Shown here in pieces: positions 1 to 7,517 of a stretch of DNA of 64,000 nucleotides. Source of the stretch: Eutreptiella sp. 'Long Island Sound 2002' (lineage: Eukaryota; Euglenozoa; Euglenophyceae; Eutreptiales; Eutreptiaceae); contig OZ038381.1 of NCBI GenBank assembly GCA_964036045.1, positions 120,152,843-120,216,842 of the forward strand, given 5' to 3'. The position numbers and the translations under genes were made by a program. The notes below the pieces were generated by a model, which ran no database searches, was not told the DNA's origin, and saw only the letters and a list, made by a program, of their open reading frames with translations. Position 1 is the stretch's first letter, and each line of letters begins with the position of its first letter.

Positions 1-234
1 CAATGACCGGATCCTCCACACGGCCATAATCAACCTCTCCTCCTGGGTGGGCTCGGGCTGGACGGTGGCTACAATTCTTGTTTCGGGGGTAAGCACTATT
101 TGCCCCGTGTCGGGCAGGTACTTGACGGTGTAGGGTGCTGCAAGCTCCTTGGAAACAACCTCCTGGAGCTCTTGTACGCGCCGCCGTCGTGTACGATCCG
201 CTACCAGATGGAATGGCTCCTTGGGCCGTGGCAT
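1..234 (-). CDS. Unidentified protein, N-terminal part, cut by left window edge
   Basis: A minus-strand frame opens with ATG at 234-232 and stays open for 78 codons to base 1. The N-terminus reads MPRPKEPFHLVADRTRRRRV. It continues as a charged region with a basic RTRRRR stretch (about residues 14-19), then LQEVVSKELAAPYTVKYLP and an acidic/Pro segment ending in VWRIRSL. Amino-acid usage is that of a real protein rather than a shadow frame: mixed charge, no low complexity and few Cys or Trp. The same strand carries the next gene (919-4629), and a foldback repeat cluster lies between them. I do not recognise the family. The Arg cluster might bind nucleic acid or serve in nuclear import, which is inference only. 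The start is chosen because it is the first ATG after non-coding sequence. The rest of the gene lies outside the window. Confidence 0.5.
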   Translation of the reverse strand, partial: MPRPKEPFHLVADRTRRRRVQELQEVVSKELAAPYTVKYLPDTGQIVLTPETRIVATVQPEPTQEERLIMAVWRIRSL

Positions 235-352
235 GATGTGAGATACAGGACCTGTTGAATGGGCAGGCAGTCATCGCAAAGTTTCTACCATCCCCCTGCC
301 GCAGACCACTCTCTCTACTGTGATTCGCATGCAATTAAAAGAAATTCACATA

Positions 353-436
353 GATTCGCACGAAATTCGTACGAAATTCGTACGAATTTTGTACGAAATT
401 CGTACGAATTTCGTACGAATTTCGTACGAATTTCAC
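353..436. repeat. 11-bp-unit foldback element, copy 1
   Basis: This is a run of the 11-mer ACGAAATTCGT that switches to its reverse complement ACGAATTTCGT and ends in AATTTCAC. The order of the units is slightly scrambled: one reversed unit with a TTTT variant sits at about 381-391. The whole can fold back on itself. Confidence 0.85.
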
Positions 437-467
437 ATGAATAGAAATGTGTGAATATTCTGAAAAT

Positions 468-533
468 GTGAAATTCGTACGAAATTCGTACGAATTTCGT
501 ACGAATTTCGTACGAATTTCGTGCGAATTTCAC
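468..533. repeat. 11-bp-unit foldback element, copy 2
   Basis: Six 11-bp units run from GTGAAATTCGT to GCGAATTTCAC. Two point one way, then four point the other. The outer ends GTGAAATT and AATTTCAC are inverted repeats. The element lies only 31 bp from copy 1. Confidence 0.85.
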
Positions 534-918
534 ATGACTGTCACAGAATTTCTGCCAAAGCCTCATCCTTGTGCCCTCGTTGACCCTCACAAAGCAAGCT
601 CAGGATGGTGCTCATGCTGTCATTGTCATTGTCATTGTCTCATGCTGTCATTCCGGCTGTCACTCAGCCAGCAGTGTAATATACAAACAGTTCCGCAGAA
701 AGGAATCGCAAATTAACAGGTTAACAGGTTAACAGGTCAGGGGGCACATCAGGTCAGGGGGTAATGTACAAACAGTGCTGCAGAAAATTTCGCACAGTGG
801 GGGGGGAGTACCCCACATATCGGTCAAACTGCCCATGCTTGGGGGGGGGGGGGGGCAGGATAACATTCGTCGTGGTTAGAAAGGCGTGGTTAGAAAGGAC
901 AGGTGCTCCGGAGGGTAC
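534..918. other. Non-genic stretch between two minus-strand genes
   Basis: No convincing gene is seen. The stretch holds a short TGTCATTGTCATTG repeat (about 627-645), a triplicated AACAGGTT motif followed by two CAGGTCAGGGGG copies (about 712-762), and a G homopolymer at about 841-856. If the gene on the minus strand ends at 919, this is its 3' flank. Confidence 0.5.
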
Positions 919-2412
919 CTACACACCCCCCCCCCCGGGAGCAGAGCTCCGGCTAGCGGAGCCCTGGGAGCTCTGCTCCGCCACCGCCTCCACAAAGGAG
1001 GGGTCCATGGCCGCCGACGTGAGGCGGTGGGGGGGGTACTGCCGGCGCACATCCTCCATTGCGGCAGTCACCTTGGGGACGTCCGGGGCCGTGGTGTCCA
1101 CATTGACCTGCTGGCCACTGGCCATCATGGCCATCCGCAGGCCGGTGGACACTGCGGACACCTGGCCGGCGCATGCCTCGGCCTGGGCATGCCAGGCCTG
1201 TGCGCCGGCCAGGAGGTACCGGACACCGGCAGCACTGGCCCCCCCCCTGTCACCCGGGGGGGCGGGGGCCTCGGCACCCTCAGCCCTCTCCACTGCCTCT
1301 GCTGGCTGTGCCGCTGGCTTTGCCTTGCGCAACGTCGCCACGTCACGCTCCAGGGTCTTCACCTTGATGGCCAGCCGGTCACGCTCCCTGGTGACGTCCG
1401 CCAACCGCGACTCGCAGTCCCGCAGACGGGCCTCGAGGTCGCGGTTGGCGGCCTCCGCGCTGATGGCGCGTGCCTCCCACGCCCCCGCCCGCTGCTGGTC
1501 CACCCACTCCTGCACCACCCCCCTCTGCCCCCGCCCCCCCGACGGCTCCGCCTGCTCCGCCCGCCCTGCCCGCTCCCCCGGGGTGGCCGTACGCGGGGCT
1601 TTGGGGGGGGGGGTGGGGCCCGTGTCCCCTTCGGGGCGCCCTTTCCGCTTGCGCGTGGGGGGGGGTTCGTCCTCCTCGACGTCAATGACGTCAGCCACCA
1701 CCCCCATCTTCCGCTGCCTCCCCACATGGACGCGCATGGCAACCCATGCCACGTCCACCCACTCCGGCCTCCGCTGCTCCCAACCCGTGAGCACATTCAG
1801 CCCACAAATCCCTGCCGTCGTCACCATCCCCCCCTCCCCGATCCCCGACACCCCCGTCTGCACCCGCCAGTGCCCACTCACAAGCCGGTAGGCAAACATG
1901 CCCACCAGCTCCTGCCCCGCAGGCAGGTTGGACCCCCCCCAGAGCACAATGGGGCAGGGGAAGGAGATGCGGAGGGTGCCCTGCACCCCCCGCGACTCCA
2001 ACTCCATGTCCCACACGGCACTGAGGTGCCGCTGCCGCCCATCCGGCCCGGGCGGCACCTGCTGGGTCCAGGCCGGATCCGGCTGCCTGGCGGCCAGGGT
2101 GACCCGGTCCAGGGGGGGGTCGGTGTGGGCCTCGCCCAGCGCGTCGCGGGACGGCTGGGGCACCACCACCTCGCGCGCCATATGCCCCCTGGCGGTGCTG
2201 GCCTCGCTGCCTCCCGAACGCCGAGAGCGCTGCGACCCCACACTGCGCACGCTGCCGGCCTCGCTTGGTGCCCGTCCACCGCCGGTGCCTGCGGGCTGGG
2301 CGCCACCGGGGCCTTCGGCGGGCTCGGCGTGCTCCTCAGGCAATCGGGGCCGGGGCTTGTACTGGCGCCTGGTGTGGTGCCGAATATCCGGCGACCAGGC
2401 GGTGAACGGGAC
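919..2412 (-). CDS. Coiled-coil, NLS-bearing region (probable second exon of the 919-4629 gene)
   Basis: The open frame runs to TAG at 921-919. I place its start at a splice acceptor (TGCATGCAG followed by GTCCCG, AG at 2414-2413) rather than at the ATG at 2445. From 2412 it encodes 497 residues. In order these are a basic start (TAWSPDIRHHTRRQYK), a Gly/Pro/Ala/Ser-rich linker, and a hydrophobic block of globular character (VWDMELESRGVQG through WVDVAWVAMRVHVGRQRK). Then come an acidic patch VIDVEEDEPPP, a likely NLS TRKRKGRPEGD, and a heptad-rich coiled coil (ANRDLEARLRDCESRLADV onward to about KTLERDVATLRKAK). The C-terminal tail is low complexity and ends in GGGGV. The NLS and coiled coil suggest a nuclear, self-associating protein (inference). 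The poly-Gly end is encoded by a C homopolymer, so the exact terminus may be unreliable. It could instead be a separate 508-residue gene starting at 2445. Confidence 0.6.
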   Translation of the reverse strand, partial: VPFTAWSPDIRHHTRRQYKPRPRLPEEHAEPAEGPGGAQPAGTGGGRAPSEAGSVRSVGSQRSRRSGGSEASTARGHMAREVVVPQPSRDALGEAHTDPPLDRVTLAARQPDPAWTQQVPPGPDGRQRHLSAVWDMELESRGVQGTLRISFPCPIVLWGGSNLPAGQELVGMFAYRLVSGHWRVQTGVSGIGEGGMVTTAGICGLNVLTGWEQRRPEWVDVAWVAMRVHVGRQRKMGVVADVIDVEEDEPPPTRKRKGRPEGDTGPTPPPKAPRTATPGERAGRAEQAEPSGGRGQRGVVQEWVDQQRAGAWEARAISAEAANRDLEARLRDCESRLADVTRERDRLAIKVKTLERDVATLRKAKPAAQPAEAVERAEGAEAPAPPGDRGGASAAGVRYLLAGAQAWHAQAEACAGQVSAVSTGLRMAMMASGQQVNVDTTAPDVPKVTAAMEDVRRQYPPHRLTSAAMDPSFVEAVAEQSSQGSASRSSAPGGGGV

Positions 2413-2502
2413 CTGCATGCAGATGTGGGGAGGTGTGCAAGGCAAAAATTGAGAAAGGGGGAGTGGAGACGGGGCAATGCAAGAGCAATAGGAGCAAATT
2501 GG

Positions 2503-2557
2503 ACGAAATTCGTACGAAATTCGTACGAAATTCGTACGAATTTCGTACGAATTTCAC
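2503..2557. repeat. 11-bp-unit foldback element, copy 3 (inside the proposed intron)
   Basis: Three ACGAAATTCGT units are followed by two reverse-oriented ACGAATTTC units, the last ending in AATTTCAC. Confidence 0.88.
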
Positions 2558-2588
2558 ATCTCGAGAAAATTCACACAAATTTATTCAC

Positions 2589-2654
2589 GTGAAATTCGTA
2601 CGAAATTCGTACGAAATTCGTACGAATTTCGTACGAATTTCGTAGGAATTTCAC
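2589..2654. repeat. 11-bp-unit foldback element, copy 4 (inside the proposed intron)
   Basis: This is the most regular copy: exactly 66 bp, three units inward from GTGAAATTCGT and three outward to AGGAATTTCAC. It forms a palindrome with one mismatch. It lies 31 bp from copy 3, the same spacing as copies 1 and 2. Confidence 0.9.
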
Positions 2655-2709
2655 GTGAATTTCGTCCAATTGTTGCAAATACACAAAGCAAACACACAAG
2701 CAGGCACAC

Positions 2710-4629
2710 CTTGCAGTCGCATGGGCAGGTGATGCTCCATGCCCCGGTCCTCGCGCACTTGGGCGACCGCCACGCTGGGACCGTGTTCACCAGGTGCCAC
2801 AGCGTGGTCGGCCGACCCGGGGGGGCAATGCCGGACAAGGCGAAGTGGATCTCCGACTCCGCGTCGACATCGCCCCCCTTCACGACCTCCAGCTGGTGCA
2901 CGCTGCCCAGGAAGAACAGCATGCACTGGGGGCCGACCTCGATGACGGCGAGGTCGGCGGCCGGGGCCGACCGGGAGATGAAGGTGGGGTGGAAGGGGCA
3001 GGTGGGGGGGCCAGCCGGGAGCGTCTGCGGGGGGTCGGCGAACAGGGCCTGGGCAGCCTCCCCCTCCCACAACCCCACCCTCGCAACCGCCCCCTTCCCC
3101 ACCCACAACACCTGGTCCACGCTGGGGAGGTCCCAGCTGGACAAATCCCCAGCAACGTCCAGGGCCTCCTTGGGGGGGATGGCGTCCAAGTGTGTGGTGT
3201 TGGCCTGGTGGTGTTTGTGTCGGGGGTCGGGGGTCCACAAGTTAAAAAGAGCCCCCTGCAGCCCATCCTTGGAGTCAGGGTGGGCAGGCAATCCATGATG
3301 GCGGCTGGTGGCCACCATCAGCAGCATGTCCCCCCGATGCAGCTGAACGGTGTCCCAGCGCGCCTCCGCCGCCTCCCCCAGGGCCGTCCCCGCCTGCACC
3401 GCCACCTGGTAGTCCTCTGACAAGCAGAGGAAGCTACTCAGGTGGCAGTCCCCCACCGCCTTGTCGCTGGGGGGGAGGACGTCGGGGTGGGTGGTCACGT
3501 CGGTGTGGGGGAGCTGCGGCCCACTCCCCACACTGGCCACAATGACGCTGCCCGGCGTCATTGGGTGGAGGTCCTCAACCCCAGGGACACTTTCGGTGAG
3601 GTGGGGGTGGAACTTCTTGAAGAGAGGCCCCCCCACCCCCGACCCCAAGGCGCTCTTGCTTTGCCACCGGCGGGGGAGCTCGGGATCCTTGGCCTGCTCC
3701 TCACTCCGCGCGGCGTTGAAAAGGAGCTCAAAATTTTTTGCGACGACTTTTTCGTCGCCGCTGCCCCACGCCTTCATCACCTTGTTCCACCCCACCTCAC
3801 AATCCCGTTCCTCCACAAGCCCCCGAAGCACAATGTAGCCGTTCCCATCAACAAAGTTGAGGGGCGGCTGAGAGGGGCCAACCCTGTCGGGGGCGGGGTC
3901 AGGGCTGCCCGTCACCCCATGAGGGGGGTCGGGAAGGGGTTCGGTGCGGAGGGGGGGTTCACTCGAAATGAAGGGGGGGGCGCATGAGGCACCACGGTAC
4001 CATTGCAAAGAAGTTGTGTTGTAGAAGGTGGGGTGGGTGACGTCGGGTACGTGCACCTGGGGGGGGATGGTGGGATGGAAAGGGGCGATGCCCAAATCAT
4101 CCCACCACCGGGGGTTGGCAAGATGCCAGGAAAAGGGGAAAAAAGAGTGGCCTGCTGGTGCACCTGCAGCAAGATCCTGCAAGCACACCATATCGCAGTG
4201 GGGGGGGGTGTGGACGAGGTTAGCGGTGGGGTACACCTGGACGTGGGCGTCCTTAGGCTTCCCCACAGGGTTATTCCTCATCGAGTTGAGGAGCTGGTCA
4301 ACACTGGAGGGGAGAGGGGTCAGATGGAGAAATTTGAGGGTGGGGAGTTGGTGGCGCAGTTCCCTCCACAGGGTTGTGGCCCATCCCCTCCCCCCGAGGT
4401 AGCTGTTGCGGGTGGGGCTGCGCATGTCGATGTGGATGACATCGGGGGAGGGGTCGAGGGAGGCTGCCCAGCCCACGATGGCATCCACCCCCAGTGCCTC
4501 CGACTCGTACGTTGCCTCCTCCAATTGATGGTGGGCAACGGGGAGGGCTTGGTAGTGGGCGAGGGTGTCGGCTGCGGGGTCGGGGCGCGAGGCCAGGCTG
4601 GCGAGCTGAGACATAGTCTGCTGCGACAT
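2710..4629 (-). CDS. 2-oxoglutarate/Fe(II) dioxygenase-like region (probable first exon of the 919-4629 gene)
   Basis: A 640-codon frame runs from ATG at 4629 (MSQQTMSQLASLASRPD) to a splice donor after Lys640. An earlier in-frame start at 4764 lies inside a foldback repeat and is rejected. Residues 1-255 form an unrecognised domain (motifs VIHIDMRSPTRNSYLGGRGW and HLANPRWWDDLG). Residues 258-470 resemble a double-stranded beta-helix dioxygenase. They contain NFVDGNGYIVLRGLV near 258-272, the H-x-D pair His375-Thr-Asp377 in PQLPHTDV, a strand with HLSSFLCLSEDYQVAVQAG (396-414), and the distal His at 444/445 in LHRGDMLLMVATSRHHGLP. Such enzymes hydroxylate or oxidise proteins, nucleic acids or small molecules. 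The substrate here is unknown. Spacing between HxD and the distal His (about 68 residues) suits the fold. Residues 470-640 are a further conserved-looking region ending in Cys-rich ITCPCDCK. I am fairly sure this is coding and moderately sure of the fold. Confidence 0.65.
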
Positions 4630-4688
4630 TGTCAAAGAGAATGCGAAGAAAGCTTGAGCTGTGGGAAAGCGAAACAGTGGAAATGAGG

Positions 4689-4764
4689 GTAAATTCGTAC
4701 GAAATTCGTACGAAATTCGTACGAAATTCGTACGAATTTCGTACGAATTTCGTACGAATTTCAC
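4689..4764. repeat. 11-bp-unit foldback element, copy 5
   Basis: About four ACGAAATTCGT-type units (the first degenerate, GTAAATTCGT) are followed by three reverse units ending in AATTTCAC. It lies just upstream of the gene starting at 4629. A possible acceptor (TTTCCCACAG, minus strand, about 4662) between it and the start codon would also place this copy in a 5' intron. Confidence 0.85.
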
Positions 4765-5010
4765 ATACTGTGAATCTGTGAATCTAGCGTGAATTTTTGC
4801 GTGAATTTAGGTGCGTGAATCTCACATTCACGCGAATCTCACCAAATCTGTTAAACCATGCGGGGACTTTAAACCTCTAAATTGCACCTATTTGTTGCAT
4901 CTTACTTTGGGCGAAGGTAGCACGACAAAAGCACACGATAGCACCAAGTTACGAGCAAAACACAGCAAAATTGGGTGAGATTCACGGTACCGTGAATCTC
5001 GGATTCAAAC
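4765..5010. repeat. GTGAAT-rich tract with a 24-bp perfect palindrome
   Basis: Irregular copies of GTGAATCT or GTGAATTT occur at about 4769-4850. At 4977-5000 there is a perfect 24-bp palindrome, whose left half is GAGATTCACGGT. The motif GTGAATCTC recurs in both parts. This may be decayed material related to the GTGAAATT ends of the foldback elements. Confidence 0.55.
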
Positions 5011-6380
5011 GGCCGGTTCACGAAGGGTACACATGGGCAAGGCCATGGAGTTGTGGCACAAATGAATGACAACAAGAATAGGAGGGGAGACCAATGGCCA
5101 GGCATTGAATACATTGCAATTACCAGGTGGACAAGACATTAGTTGCTTCGGGTCTATCGGGTTTGATGAGCAGAGGGGATAGGAGTGGAAGGAGTTGAGG
5201 GGAGATCAATGAACATTGGATACACGGCGCTTAAAAGCGCGGTTTGCAATCGGTTACTTGCTGTGAGAAAAGGGAGAGAGGAGGAGAAAAAAGGGGCATG
5301 GCACCTAGGAAGCATTGTTCACAATGTCCGAAACATGTGTAACAAAGGTTGGTGACACTCGTTCGCCAGTGAAGTTGCCCAAGTCGGTACCGCGGTCCAT
5401 ATGCAACAAGGCAAAATTAGGGACTGCTAACCGTAGGTCCAACCATCAAGGCGTTGGAATCCCCAAGTCTTGGCAATTAGTGGGATGCCTTTGTCGCAAA
5501 CTTGCTGAACAAGGGGGCACACCTACAGGTCAATTCCCTTGGCATCCCACACGTACACATGCGTGGCGTGCCTCAACGATCCCCCCCAAAACAAACAAAA
5601 GAACGTAGGACGAACAATCACTATTTCAAAAAAATGCTGTCACCGATGGGGCTTTGGTGACATTGGGGGATCACACTCATCCGCCACTGCTTTAGCTTGG
5701 CACACCAATCCAAGGCTTTTGACCAAGCCCCCGGCTCAACAACCTCTCTTGTGCACCACCAACCTCTTGGTAAGCACAAATGTGGCGGTCATCCATCCAA
5801 CCTATGCCTTCAAGACAACTCCGTGGATGTGGGGTCATTCTTTGTGTACCTCTCATCACCGGTCGAATCTCCTTCCAAAAGATACCCACCATCCTTTGTT
5901 GGAGGGGGTTTGTTTAGACCTGCAGAACGTGTGGTTTGAGTGGTGGTGGGCACGGAAGTGTCTACCCGGAAGCGAGCCTTGCACTGCTTTTTGCGGGTGG
6001 GCAGGAGTTCCTACCACCCATGGAGTGTTGCTGCCACTGTCATGTGCAACAGTGGGGGGCGTCGTAGGCTTGTGAGCGGAAGGATGGCAAACCCACATAT
6101 CAGTGTCCCAAGTGACCCCGGCCGTGGGGGGACGGTTAGTAATGGTCAAACAGGAAGCCTACCCACCACAGCGTGTGCCACACAAGTGCCGGTTGCAATT
6201 GCATTGGGCACCATTGTAGGGTGGGCGGAGCACGGCACATAGTTGCCATGTCTGTTGCCCAGTACGCCACTCGTGGTATACATCTGGCAGCAAATGCAGC
6301 GACACTGTCTTGCGACAGAATATTAGAGTTACCGTCATTGCCACGCAGCACAAAGGCAGGTCCCTGTCCCTTGACCTTAC
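5011..6380. other. No recognisable gene
   Basis: Short open frames exist on both strands (for example around 5539-6075), but they overlap each other, are Cys/His/Trp-rich shadows and show no domain. I see no repeats beyond small homopolymers. Confidence 0.5.
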
Positions 6381-7018
6381 CTTCAAAGTGGGGGATAAAA
6401 TCAGAAGTGGCCCAGGAGTGTGTGGATCGGCAACATAACAGATGTTGTATAAGGGTCCCCAACGCTTTAGAGCGGGGCGGGGGACTAGATGGGGCCCACA
6501 TGTGGGAGGATTGGCTACAACACCCATGCCGTCTGAAGGGTCCCCAACGCTTCAAAGGGGGGGACAAAAAAAAGCAGCAGGGGTCGAAAATTGGGTGGAT
6601 TCGCTACATAGCCCCTGCCGTCTCGGGGGTTCGCAACACTTCACAGCAGGGGACAAAATCAGAACTGGCCCACAAGTGGGCGAATCGGCTACATCATCCG
6701 TTCTGTCTGGGGGGTCCCCAACGCTTCAAAGCCGAAGGGGAATACAAAGATGGCCCACAAGTGGGCGAATCGGCTCCTGCCATCTAGGAGGTCCCCAACC
6801 CTTCAGAGCAAGGGACAAAATCAGAAATGGCCCACATGTGAGCAGATTGGCTATATCACGCATGACGCCTCAGGGGTCCCCAACCCTTCAAAGCCTGGGA
6901 CAAAATCAGAAGTGGCCCACAAATAGGCCGATTCACTACATCACCCTTGCCGTCTAGTGGGTACCCAATCCTTCAAGCGGGGAACAAAATCAGAAGTGGC
7001 CTACAAAGAGGCGGGTTG
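6381..7018. repeat. Degenerate ~83-bp tandem repeat, about eight copies
   Basis: The consensus elements recur in fixed order: GGGACAAAATCAGAAGTGG, then CCCACAAGTGGGCGAATCGG, then CTACATCACCC, TGCCGTCT, and GGGTCCCCAACGCTTCAAAG. Copies begin near 6394, 6468, 6549, 6648, 6735, 6818, 6896 and 6979, with variable length and substitutions. CCCACAAGTGGG is a short inverted repeat within the unit. One unit (about 6565-6600) carries an A-rich, AGCAGCAGG-containing variant. Confidence 0.75.
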
Positions 7019-7160
7019 AGCCAAAACGGCAAAATAATCCGAAAATGCCCAAAAAGGGGTTTAGAAGGGAAAATAAGCCACTTGACTTTTTTTTTTGGGT
7101 ACACTTGCGCTGGCAATCAAAAGAATAGCACTTGCGCTGATACTCAAAAAATGTTTTTGT

Positions 7161-7517
7161 CTAATTGTTTTTTGAGTGACTCGCGTGACACTTCACTCCG
7201 GTTTCGGGGGCTGCGGTGTTTCCCGTTGTGGGGGCCGAGTCGTTTCCGTTTTTCGGGGCCAAGGCTTTTCCAGTTTTGGGAGCCTTGGTTTCCACCTTGG
7301 GTTTGGCTGCACTCGTGATTGAGGGCTTGACACGAGGTTTGGCAACTGTAGGAGCAGGCTTGGCAGCAAGTTTGACAAGGGGCTCCAACCCCTGTGGCAA
7401 CCACTTTGTGTCACGAATGTCACACATGAAATAAAATTTCCGTTGGCAAAAACATGTGCCAGTCCCGATACACCACGTGCACTCTTTGCCCACACAATCT
7501 CGGTGTCCGATGCACTG
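7161..7517 (-). pseudogene. Decayed Cys-rich coding relic with a Lys/Ala/Pro tail
   Basis: A minus-strand frame, open from 7517 to a stop at 7163-7161 with no ATG start, encodes a Cys/His cluster. The cluster begins CIGHRDCVGKECTWC and continues through CFCQRKFYFMCDIRDTKW. A lysine/alanine/proline-rich tail follows (KLAAKPAPTVAKPRVKPS and further TKAPKTGKALAPK). A Cys cluster followed by a basic tail resembles the C-terminal zinc-binding end of some transposases, but I cannot assign a family. Just upstream, acidic coding-like fragments appear in other frames (SPSEAGSDGSSEVDNEETG near 7610-7670 and VPSGVEEYCDSASDTEIV near 7495-7550). This suggests a gene broken by frameshifts. It could instead be a 3' exon. 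Confidence 0.35.

Larger units (their letters stand above)
2413..2709 (-). other. Proposed intron carrying two foldback elements
   Basis: On the minus strand the donor reads CAAG followed by GTGTGC (GT at 2709-2708). The acceptor reads CTGCATGCAG (AG at 2414-2413), after a pyrimidine-rich stretch with CTTTCTC and CACCTCCCC. Both boundaries fall exactly between codons (phase 0), so splicing joins the two long frames without a shift. Length is 297 bp. Without splicing, the upstream frame runs only into repeat-encoded residues and stops at 2581. No transcript evidence is available here. Confidence 0.5.

Noticed and set aside
259-716. Frames rich in VRNSYEFRTNF-type residues
   Set aside because: They are translations of the 11-bp foldback units, which lack stops in every frame.
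764-2592. Long plus-strand frames opposite the coiled-coil exon
   Set aside because: They are Pro/His/Arg-rich shadows of a GC-rich coding strand. The minus strand carries the NLS, the coiled coil and the splice-compatible frame.
4902-5114. Possible signal-peptide ORF on the minus strand upstream of the dioxygenase-like gene
   Set aside because: It runs through the 24-bp palindrome, shows no domain, and nothing links it by splicing to the gene at 4629.
5315-6240. Overlapping ORFs of 80-178 codons
   Set aside because: They occur on both strands and in several frames with shadow-like composition, and no motif is recognised.
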